A stretch of DNA of 6,814 bases, taken from Betaproteobacteria bacterium (GTDB taxonomy: Bacteria > Pseudomonadota > Gammaproteobacteria > Burkholderiales > Burkholderiaceae_C). Below are positions 1-6,172 of the stretch, one piece after another. The notes below the pieces were generated by a model. The model did no database searches and was not told the DNA's origin. It saw only the letters and a list, made by a program, of their open reading frames with translations. Within the stretch, counting starts at the first letter, position 1. Each line of letters opens with the position of its first letter. The position numbers and the translations under genes were made by a program. The stretch is taken from contig CANFOR010000154.1 in the NCBI GenBank assembly GCA_947448675.1, forward strand, positions 1 to 6,814, in the 5' to 3' direction.

Positions 1-391
1 AGGCGCGTGCGACCGGCGAGTCGCCCACCACCGTCAACCTTTGGGCGGGCAAAATCGGGTCCACAAACAGCTCTAAAGTGCCCCCGGAATGGCAGGCCAT
101 GCCAAACTCCAAAACATCGTTCAAGCTGCGCTCTGCCGACACTTCTGCCGGGGCAATGCGGATGGTGCGCGCTTGCCCATCGCTAATGGCCAAACGTGCG
201 GTTTTAACCACGGCCGGTTGTGCACAGCCACCGCCCACCCAACCATGAAAGCTTCCATCGGCTAGCACTATGGCTTTGTCGCCTGGGCGTGCCGATGTTG
301 GTGCCTGGGCATGCAAAACCGTGACCCAAGCAAAGGCTTGTTGCTCACGTTGTAGTTTGAGTGCGGTTTCAAATATTTGCATGGAATCCAT
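1..391 (-). CDS. coxF: CoxF, XdhC/CoxI-family CO dehydrogenase maturation factor (partial, C-terminus outside window)
   Basis: The first 130 residues of an XdhC/CoxI-family protein are visible, and the frame stays open to the window edge. The N-terminal domain shows ARPGDKAIV (residues 34-42), GWVGGGC (50-56) and MACHSGGTLELFVDPI (98-113), all typical of this family. LTVVGDSPVARA (119-130) looks like the start of the C-terminal Rossmann-like domain. Relatives such as XdhC bind molybdenum cofactor and help sulfurate it. CoxF is needed to complete the Mo-Cu centre of CO dehydrogenase, and a role in the copper step has been proposed. It lies 17 bases after coxE, as the last visible gene of the operon. 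Three in-frame ATGs (394, 391, 382) compete as start; 391 is chosen because it lies 5 bases from AAGGAG. Family members run to about 250-330 residues, so roughly half is missing. The paralogue CoxI belongs to the same family, but position after coxE favours CoxF. Confidence 0.87.
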   Translation of the reverse strand, partial: MDSMQIFETALKLQREQQAFAWVTVLHAQAPTSARPGDKAIVLADGSFHGWVGGGCAQPAVVKTARLAISDGQARTIRIAPAEVSAERSLNDVLEFGMACHSGGTLELFVDPILPAQRLTVVGDSPVARA

Positions 392-396
392 CATTG

Positions 397-402
397 CTCC
401 TT
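397..402 (-). promoter_or_regulatory. Ribosome binding site of coxF
   Basis: AAGGAG on the minus strand lies just after the coxE stop codon. It is 2 bases from the ATG at 394, 5 from the ATG at 391 and 14 from the ATG at 382. The spacing favours the middle ATG (391), although initiation at 394 would add only one methionine. Confidence 0.65.
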
Positions 403-408
403 CGCGGC

Positions 409-1593
409 TTATTGCAAAACGCTGCGCGCTACGTACAAATCTTTCAGCGTCGCCAAAGGCACAAAACGCGCAATACAGCATTGTGCTCTCGCGGTAAGCA
501 TGGCCTCGGAGGCGGGCACGGCACGGGTGGGGTGAAACCACGTGATTTGCGCACCACGTTGGAGAATGTGCCCCAAACTTTTGGCCAATTCATCGGGTGG
601 GTCGGCATCGAATCCGTCTGACAAAACCCATACCCTGGAACCACGGTTAATTTGGCTGCGGGCATGCACGCGCACAAAGTCTGTCATGCTAGTTGCAATG
701 CGCGTGCCGCCACCAAAACCGGCTGTGACGGCGTTGACCTTTTCTTGCACAGTACCCGAGTCGCGTTGCAGCAGCGGCGTGACTTCCGTTAAGCGCGTGT
801 GGAACACAAACACACGCGCATGGGCCGCCTGCACAAAAGCACGGGCAACGCGCAAGAAAAGCTGCGCGTAACTCTCCATCGAACGGCTCACATCGACCAA
901 AATAAACAAACGCGGTTGCGCCCGGCGCTGCTGTCGCCAAGCGGGGCATATGGGCAGCCCACCGACCGATACGCTTTGGCGCAGGGTGCGGCGCAAATCT
1001 AATTTACGCCCCATGTTTTGCGCCCGCCAGCGCCGCGTTAATCGCTTGCGCAATTGGGTGGCAATGCGCTCTGCAATTTGCTGCAGGCCATGCAAATCTT
1101 GTGGTAACCATTGCGAAAACTCGCGGTCATGCAAGGCCTCCGTGCGCGTGGCTCCGCCTTGGGCCTGTGGCGCACCTGTGGCCTCTGCAGAATGCTCCAA
1201 AGCCGCCTCTAAAGCCGAAGCCACAGGATGAGAAGGTGATTGAGCAGAGGGGCGACTAGCGGCCTCGTCCATGCTTTGGTGCAAGGCTTGCACCGCATCG
1301 CGCAAATTGCGCGATGGCCGGGTTTGCCCGCTGACCCGCACCGTGCCTTGGGTGCGATGAGGCAGCCAGTAGCGGTCGAACAATTCAGGCCACTGGCGCC
1401 AATCTTTGGCACTGTGGCAAGCAATAGAGCGCCAAGCGGCACTGATTTGCGAAGCCTTGGGATGCGCCAACAACATAGCCGCTTTGAGCATGCTGTGCTG
1501 CTCCGCCACGCCCACCTTGAGGCCATGGTCGCGCAGCAAAGCCGCGAATCCAGCCAAACTGTCTGTCGGGGCAATGGCCAGGGCGTCGCGCAT
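409..1593 (-). CDS. coxE: CoxE, von Willebrand factor A domain protein for CO dehydrogenase maturation
   Basis: This 394-residue cytoplasmic protein has no signal peptide or membrane segment. The N-terminal half (about 1-110) is mostly helical. A linker rich in Ala, Ser, Pro and Gln follows (about 111-150), then a basic stretch with RKRLTRRWRAQNMGRKLDLRRTLR split around residues 182-205. The C-terminal VWA domain starts near 228. It carries the metal-ion-dependent adhesion site DVSRS (Asp234, Ser236, Ser238), Thr297 in GFGGGTRI, and Asp326 in VLSDGFD. VWA proteins of this kind work with MoxR AAA+ ATPases, here the CoxD encoded immediately before it. Together they act after protein folding to build the Mo-Cu centre in CoxL. 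The ATG at 1593 sits 9 bases after the coxD stop, with GAGGG 6 bases upstream, and the frame ends in TAA. Confidence 0.93.
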   Translation of the reverse strand: MRDALAIAPTDSLAGFAALLRDHGLKVGVAEQHSMLKAAMLLAHPKASQISAAWRSIACHSAKDWRQWPELFDRYWLPHRTQGTVRVSGQTRPSRNLRDAVQALHQSMDEAASRPSAQSPSHPVASALEAALEHSAEATGAPQAQGGATRTEALHDREFSQWLPQDLHGLQQIAERIATQLRKRLTRRWRAQNMGRKLDLRRTLRQSVSVGGLPICPAWRQQRRAQPRLFILVDVSRSMESYAQLFLRVARAFVQAAHARVFVFHTRLTEVTPLLQRDSGTVQEKVNAVTAGFGGGTRIATSMTDFVRVHARSQINRGSRVWVLSDGFDADPPDELAKSLGHILQRGAQITWFHPTRAVPASEAMLTARAQCCIARFVPLATLKDLYVARSVLQ

Positions 1594-1599
1594 GGACGG

Positions 1600-1605
1600 C
1601 CCTCA
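1600..1605 (-). promoter_or_regulatory. coxE ribosome binding site overlapping the coxD stop codon
   Basis: On the minus strand the sequence reads TGAGGG. TGA is the coxD stop, and its last two bases begin the Shine-Dalgarno GAGGG, 6 bases from the coxE ATG. A ribosome ending coxD would be placed directly at the coxE start, which suggests translational coupling of the ATPase and VWA partners. Confidence 0.7.
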
Positions 1606-2517
1606 ATGCGCAGCAGCGGGAGCTTGGTTTTTTTCAGCCACACCCACGCTGCGACGACCCTCAATCAATTGCAACGTACGTTCTGCGCTGATTTGAAAAC
1701 GGTCATCGCGGGTTTTCAAAAGACAGCCTAAAGTGGCCAGCAAAACGCCCATGTCGTCAGGCAAAGTTTTGCTCCCCAAACGGTGCAAGGCGAGCACCCA
1801 ATCGAGGGTTTCGGCAATGCCGGGAGTCTTGCCCAAATCTTCATGGCGCAGGCGCTGCACAAACTGCACAGATTCTTCTACCAACTGCTGGTCTGCTTCG
1901 GGAATAGCGGCTTTCACAATCGCAATTTCACGCGCCAAACTGGGGTAGTCTAAATAATGGAACAGGCAGCGTCGGCGCAGCGCATCGGACAACTCACGGG
2001 TGCCATTGCTGGTCAAAATCACTTGGGGAATGTGCTTGGCTTTGAGCGTGCCCAGCTCGGGTACTGTGATTTGGTACTCCGACAAAACTTCCAATAAAAA
2101 CGCTTCAAAAGCCTCATCGGCGCGGTCAATTTCATCGATCAACAAAACGCAGGGCGTGTCGGTGGAGATGGCCTTGAGCAAAGGACGTTCCATCAAATAT
2201 TCGCGTGAAAACAAGTCGGCTTCGCGCAAACGCTCGGCGGTGTTTTCATGCAAACGAATTGCCATCAGCTGGCGACTGTAATTCCACTCATAGGCGGCCT
2301 GCGACATGTCCAGGCCCTCAAAGCATTGCAGGCGCACCAAGGGCGCATTCAAGGCTTTGGCCAAGGCCGTGGCCAAAGCGGTCTTACCAACGCCAGCATC
2401 GCCCTCGAGCAGCAGCGGGCGTTGCAGCGATTGCGCCAACCACAGGCCGGTGCTCAGCCCGTCGTCGGCCAAGTAACCCGCCTGCTGCAGGCGCTGGCGT
2501 AATGCAGGAGCGTTCAT
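1603..2517 (-). CDS. coxD: CoxD, MoxR-type AAA+ ATPase chaperone for CO dehydrogenase maturation
   Basis: This 304-residue soluble ATPase has Walker A GDAGVGKT at 39-46 (Lys45), Walker B VLLIDE at 124-129 (Asp128, Glu129), sensor-1 Asn171 in LTSNGTR, and an arginine cluster RRR at 181-183 followed by FHYLDYP, all typical of the MoxR branch. The C-terminal lid (about 195-285) is helical. In Oligotropha carboxidovorans CoxD is needed to sulfurate the molybdenum of apo-CO dehydrogenase, probably by ATP-driven remodelling of CoxL. It is encoded directly before its likely VWA partner CoxE. The ATG at 2517 is chosen because AAAGG lies 7 bases upstream and the coxG stop is 10 bases away. The last 15 or so residues, including QAPAAAH, are low-complexity and probably disordered. 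All ATPase motifs are intact. Confidence 0.94.
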   Translation of the reverse strand: MNAPALRQRLQQAGYLADDGLSTGLWLAQSLQRPLLLEGDAGVGKTALATALAKALNAPLVRLQCFEGLDMSQAAYEWNYSRQLMAIRLHENTAERLREADLFSREYLMERPLLKAISTDTPCVLLIDEIDRADEAFEAFLLEVLSEYQITVPELGTLKAKHIPQVILTSNGTRELSDALRRRCLFHYLDYPSLAREIAIVKAAIPEADQQLVEESVQFVQRLRHEDLGKTPGIAETLDWVLALHRLGSKTLPDDMGVLLATLGCLLKTRDDRFQISAERTLQLIEGRRSVGVAEKNQAPAAAH

Positions 2518-2524
2518 CGATGCG

Positions 2525-2530
2525 CCTTTA
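2525..2530 (-). promoter_or_regulatory. coxD ribosome binding site overlapping the coxG stop codon
   Basis: The minus strand reads TAAAGG. TAA is the coxG stop, and AAAGG, made from its last two bases plus the next three, is the coxD Shine-Dalgarno, 7 bases from the ATG. The arrangement mirrors that at coxD-coxE and suggests coupled translation. Confidence 0.65.
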
Positions 2531-3181
2531 CTTGCCTGACGAAGAGCCGAACCAAGACTTGATCAAGGCCCAGAAAATTGCCAAACCATTGATTTCTTTG
2601 GCCACGGTTGGGGCAGTGACTGGAGCGGCGGTAGGCATACCGGCAGCGGCCGGTGCACCGGCTTGTGGTCCATCTTGCCCAGTGCTCGGCGCTGCCGAAC
2701 TGGCCAGCCCCGCTGGTGCAGGTAGGGCTGCTGCAGCCGCACGGAAATTGTCGACAAACTGGCTCAGGATCATGTCAGAAACCTGCACCATCAAGCGGCC
2801 ACCAAACTGCGCAAACTTGCCATTGACGATGACGGCGGCCTCACCGCGCAAAGTCGACTGCATGGGGTTGTCCGGTTCGGCCTCGATGGTCGCGGTCAAG
2901 TCCATAGAAGCCGACGAGCCGCCCTTATCTGCACCTTTGCCGCGCAGCACCACTTTGCGCAGCCCTTCGTCCACACTCAGTACATCGACCAAGCCGCCAA
3001 ACTGGGCTACGGCGGGACCCACTTTGACTTTGACACCACCCTTGTAGGAAGTGTCAGACACCTTCTCGGTGATGCTGGCACCGGGCATGCAGCCTGCCAC
3101 GGTCTGCACGTCGCGCAAGATGGCCCAGGCACGCCCTGCGTCTACTGCCAAGGGGTAGTTTTTGTCGAGTTTAACTTCCAT
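2528..3181 (-). CDS. coxG: CoxG, SRPBCC-fold membrane-recruitment/quinone-linked protein of CO dehydrogenase
   Basis: This 217-residue protein has three parts. Residues 1-150 form a CoxG/SRPBCC-like lipid-binding domain, recognised by the start MEVKLDKNYPLAVDAGRAW, the CMPGA motif (31-35), KVKVGP (51-56) and the GGRL segment (127-130) with a long final helix. Residues 151-193 are an Ala/Pro/Gly linker with no expected fold. Residues 197-211 are strongly hydrophobic (INGLAIFWALIKSWF) and could insert in or lie on the membrane. In O. carboxidovorans CoxG helps attach CO dehydrogenase to the cytoplasmic membrane. Work on a mycobacterial homologue indicates that it delivers quinone to the enzyme. 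Here it follows coxL by 25 bases and precedes coxD by 10. GAGAG lies 6 bases before the ATG. There is no N-terminal signal, so it should act on the cytoplasmic face. Confidence 0.92.
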   Translation of the reverse strand: MEVKLDKNYPLAVDAGRAWAILRDVQTVAGCMPGASITEKVSDTSYKGGVKVKVGPAVAQFGGLVDVLSVDEGLRKVVLRGKGADKGGSSASMDLTATIEAEPDNPMQSTLRGEAAVIVNGKFAQFGGRLMVQVSDMILSQFVDNFRAAAAALPAPAGLASSAAPSTGQDGPQAGAPAAAGMPTAAPVTAPTVAKEINGLAIFWALIKSWFGSSSGK

Positions 3182-3206
3182 GCAATGCTCTCAATTAAAT
3201 AGCAAA

Positions 3207-5618
3207 CTATAAAGCCACACCGCGCGCTTTGAGCTCTTTCCACACTCTAAAGGCGTTGTGCGGCATGTTCATGTGCGTCACGCCCAAGTGCGAGAAAGCG
3301 TCAACGATGGCCGAGGTGAAAGTCGGAATCGAGCCGACGTGCGGAGACTCGGCCACGCCCTTAGCACCAATGGGGTGGTGTGGCGAAGGGGTGACGGTGT
3401 GGTCAGTCTCCCAATGCGGGGTTTCGACCGATGTTGGCAAGAAGTAATCCATCAAGGTGTTGCCCAGCAAATTACCCTGTGCGTCGAACGGCATTTGCTG
3501 GCCCATGGCCACGGCAAAACCTTCGGTCAAACCACCATGAATTTGGCCTTCGATAATCATCGGGTTGATGCGTGTGCCGCAGTCGTCCAAGGCGTAGAAG
3601 CGGCGGATTTTGGTCTCTCCCGTGCCACGGTCAATGTCGACGACGCACATATAAATACCAAAGGGGAAAGTGAAGTTCGGTGGGTCGTAGTAATGCACAG
3701 CCTCTAAGCCGGGCTCCAAGCCTGCGGGTGGTTGGTGGTAGGCCTGCCATGCCACTTCTGCCATAGTTTTAAAACGGCTGTCGTCGCTCTTGACTTTGAA
3801 GCGGTCGACTTCCCAGTCGAGGTCGTTCTCGCCGACTTCCAGCATGTGCGCGGCAATTTTGCGTGCTTTGGCGTGGATCTTCCGAGCCGCCAGCGCAATC
3901 GCGGCGCCCGCAACCGGCGTAGAACGCGAGCCATAAGTGCCCAGGCCATAGGGAGCGGTGCTAGTGTCGCCCTCTTCAACTTGGATCACTTCGGATGGAA
4001 TACCCAGCTCGGTGGCAATGATCTGCGCGTAGGTGGTTTGGTGGCCCTGGCCTTGCGTGATGGTGCCCATCCGCGCAATCGCGCTGCCGGTGGGATGCAC
4101 GCGAATTTCGCAGCTGTCAAACATGCCTACACCCAAAATGTCGCACATTTTGCTGGGACCCGCACCCACCACTTCAGTGAAGGTGACCAGACCAATGCCC
4201 ATCAGAGTGGGGCAATTCGGATCGGCACGCTTGGCAGCTTGCTCGGCGCGCAGGGCTTTGTAGTTCATCGCGTCCATGACCTTCTTCAAGGCCGGGTGGT
4301 AGTCTCCCGAATCGTATTCAAAACCAAAGGCGCTGGTGTAGGGGAATTGCTCTTTGCGGATAAAGTTTTTGGCGCGGATTTCGGCCTTGTCCATGCCCAG
4401 CTTTTGCGCCAGCACATCCACCAAACGTTCGACCAAATACACCGCCTCGGTGACGCGGAAAGAGCAACGGTAGGCCACGCCACCCGGAGCCTTGTTGGTG
4501 TAGACACCTTTGACGCTGGCATAAGCCGCTGGAATGTCATACGAACCCGAGCAAATATGGAACATACCGGCAGGGAACTTGGTCGGGTCGGCGCATGCAT
4601 CAAAAGCACCATGGTCGGCGATCACGTTGACGCGCAGGCCAGTGATCTTGCCGTCGGCCGTGGCGGCCAACTCGCCGTCCATGTGGTAGTCGCGGGCAAA
4701 TGCGGTGGAAGAGATGTTTTCGATGCGGTCTTCAATCCACTTCACAGGCTTGCCCAAGACAATGCTGGCGACAATCGCGCAGACATAACCAGGGTAGATG
4801 CCAACCTTATTGCCAAAACCGCCGCCAATATCGGGCGAGACAATGCGCACTTTGGATTCTGGAATGCCCGAGAGCATCGACACCACGGTACGCACCACGT
4901 GGGGCGCTTGCGAGGTGATGTAAGTCGTCAACTCACCGCGAATCGGGTCGAAGGAAGCGACGCAACCACAGGTCTCTAATGGGCAGGGGTGCACACGCGG
5001 GTAATGCATATTTTGGCGCACTGTGACAGCAGCGCCTGCAAATGCGGCATCGGCAGCCGCTTTGTCGCCTGCGTCCCAGGTGAAGATATGGTTATGGTGC
5101 TCGCGTGGGCCATGGGCTCCGGTGGTTTTGCCTGCCAAGTCTTCGCGCAGCACGGGCGCATCGGGCTTGAGCGCTTCAAACGGGTCCATCACCACGGGCA
5201 GCTCTTCGTATTCAACTTCCACTGCTTCTACGGCGTCGGCAGCGATGTAGCGGTCGTCGGCGATCACAATGGCTACTTCTTGCATTTGGAAGTGCACTTT
5301 TTCGTCGGCCAATACGGCTGCCACATCGCCTGCCAGGGTCGGCATCCAATGCAGCTTAAGGGGCTTCAAATCGTCGGCCGTGAGCACGGCATGCACGCCA
5401 GGAATGGCCAGTGCTTTGGCCTTGTTGATGCTTTTGATGCGCGCGTGGGCGACGGGCGAACGCACAATGTCCATGTGCAGCATGCCGGGCATTTTAATAT
5501 CGTCTACATAATTGCCCTTGCCCTGGATAAAGCGGGCATCTTCTTTGCGCAGACGCGACTGGCCCAGGCCAGCCAAGGCCAATTCACGGGCTTCTGCGGT
5601 TTGTACGGGAGCATTCAT
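3207..5618 (-). CDS. coxL: CoxL, large (molybdenum-copper) subunit of form I aerobic CO dehydrogenase
   Basis: This catalytic subunit oxidises CO with water to CO2, two protons and two electrons at a copper-sulfur-molybdenum centre on molybdopterin cytosine dinucleotide. The protein is 803 residues. AYRCSFR at 382-388 defines form I; Cys385 (codon at 4464-4466) is the copper ligand and Arg384 lies next to it. GGGFGNK (265-271), Gln237 in SQAPH and Glu757 in GAKGVAE are expected around the cofactor and active site. HPCPLETCGC (210-219) is also in place. The start at 5618 is chosen because GGAGAG lies 7 bases upstream and the N-terminus fits the family. The same frame stays open to an ATG at 5855, but that extension would run 190 bases into coxS. 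There is no signal peptide, so the enzyme is cytoplasmic. No frameshift or missing active-site residue is seen. Confidence 0.97.
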   Translation of the reverse strand: MNAPVQTAEARELALAGLGQSRLRKEDARFIQGKGNYVDDIKMPGMLHMDIVRSPVAHARIKSINKAKALAIPGVHAVLTADDLKPLKLHWMPTLAGDVAAVLADEKVHFQMQEVAIVIADDRYIAADAVEAVEVEYEELPVVMDPFEALKPDAPVLREDLAGKTTGAHGPREHHNHIFTWDAGDKAAADAAFAGAAVTVRQNMHYPRVHPCPLETCGCVASFDPIRGELTTYITSQAPHVVRTVVSMLSGIPESKVRIVSPDIGGGFGNKVGIYPGYVCAIVASIVLGKPVKWIEDRIENISSTAFARDYHMDGELAATADGKITGLRVNVIADHGAFDACADPTKFPAGMFHICSGSYDIPAAYASVKGVYTNKAPGGVAYRCSFRVTEAVYLVERLVDVLAQKLGMDKAEIRAKNFIRKEQFPYTSAFGFEYDSGDYHPALKKVMDAMNYKALRAEQAAKRADPNCPTLMGIGLVTFTEVVGAGPSKMCDILGVGMFDSCEIRVHPTGSAIARMGTITQGQGHQTTYAQIIATELGIPSEVIQVEEGDTSTAPYGLGTYGSRSTPVAGAAIALAARKIHAKARKIAAHMLEVGENDLDWEVDRFKVKSDDSRFKTMAEVAWQAYHQPPAGLEPGLEAVHYYDPPNFTFPFGIYMCVVDIDRGTGETKIRRFYALDDCGTRINPMIIEGQIHGGLTEGFAVAMGQQMPFDAQGNLLGNTLMDYFLPTSVETPHWETDHTVTPSPHHPIGAKGVAESPHVGSIPTFTSAIVDAFSHLGVTHMNMPHNAFRVWKELKARGVAL

Positions 5619-5625
5619 ATTAAGT

Positions 5626-5631
5626 CTCTCC
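5626..5631 (-). promoter_or_regulatory. Ribosome binding site of coxL
   Basis: GGAGAG on the minus strand lies 7 bases from the ATG at 5618. It settles the coxL start against the longer open frame that overlaps coxS. Confidence 0.8.
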
Positions 5632-5665
5632 AATAGGGAATGGGGTGCGGGCTGTTGCAGTGCGC

Positions 5666-6154
5666 TTAGGCAGCTACAGCAGTTTCTTGCAATTTGCGGG
5701 CAGCGTACTGCACGGCTTTTACGATATTTTGATAGCCCGTGCAACGGCACAAATTGCCGCTCATGCCATGGCGAATTTCGTCTTCGCTGGGGTTGGGGTT
5801 GTCTTGCAAAAAGCGCTGCGCGCGCATCAACATGCCGGGTGTGCAAAAACCACATTGCAAACCATGCTCTTTATAAAAACCTTCTTGCACAGCGTGCAAT
5901 ACACCAGCCTTGGCCAAGCCTTCTACGGTATTGACCTCGCCACCATCACATTGCACCGCCAAATGGGTGCAAGACTTGACCGACTGTCCGTCCACATCAA
6001 CTGTGCAAGCCCCGCAGTGGCTGGTTTCACAACCGATGTGTGCGCCGGTCAGCTGCAATTCTTCGCGCAGAAAATGGATCAACAAGGTACGCGGTTCGAC
6101 TGCTTTTTCGTAAGCGCGACCATTCACATTCACGGTGATAAGTTTCTTCGACAT
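5666..6154 (-). CDS. coxS: CoxS, small [2Fe-2S] subunit of aerobic CO dehydrogenase
   Basis: This 162-residue iron-sulfur protein passes electrons from the Mo-Cu site in CoxL to FAD in CoxM. The N-terminal ferredoxin-like domain binds one [2Fe-2S] cluster through Cys42, Cys47, Cys50 and Cys62 (GCETSHCGAC, then SC). The C-terminal helical domain binds the second through Cys101, Cys104, Cys136 and Cys138 (CGFCTPGM and CRCTGY). All eight ligands are present, and the length is the usual one for this subunit. AGGAG lies 7 bases before the ATG at 6154. The gene starts 18 bases after coxM and ends 47 bases before coxL, the largest gap in the operon. Related hydroxylases have very similar small subunits, so the assignment to CO dehydrogenase rests on the adjacent form I coxL. 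Confidence 0.96.
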   Translation of the reverse strand: MSKKLITVNVNGRAYEKAVEPRTLLIHFLREELQLTGAHIGCETSHCGACTVDVDGQSVKSCTHLAVQCDGGEVNTVEGLAKAGVLHAVQEGFYKEHGLQCGFCTPGMLMRAQRFLQDNPNPSEDEIRHGMSGNLCRCTGYQNIVKAVQYAARKLQETAVAA

Positions 6155-6161
6155 GTTCTAT

Positions 6162-6166
6162 CTCCT
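6162..6166 (-). promoter_or_regulatory. Ribosome binding site of coxS
   Basis: AGGAG on the minus strand lies 7 bases from the coxS ATG, inside the 18-base gap after coxM. It is the best-matched Shine-Dalgarno in the window, which suits a stoichiometric subunit. Confidence 0.75.
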
Positions 6167-6172
6167 ATGGTG

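Noticed and set aside
1240..1731. A 163-codon plus-strand open frame opposite coxE and coxD
   Set aside because: It is antisense to two intact genes, including their coupled junction, and has no conserved motif or convincing ribosome binding site.
2205..3047. A 280-codon plus-strand open frame across coxD and coxG
   Set aside because: It crosses the boundary of two well-supported genes on the other strand, and its Ala/Pro/Arg-rich product matches no family I recognise.
3732..4979. A 415-codon open frame on the plus strand opposite coxL
   Set aside because: It lies wholly antisense to a strongly conserved gene, has no recognisable domain, and its His/Gly/Arg/Val-rich composition is what the reverse complement of a GC-biased gene gives.
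5619..5855. Extension of coxL to an upstream in-frame ATG at 5855 (882 residues)
   Set aside because: It would overlap the end of coxS by 190 bases, the extra residues do not resemble the CoxL N-terminus, and a good Shine-Dalgarno precedes the ATG at 5618.
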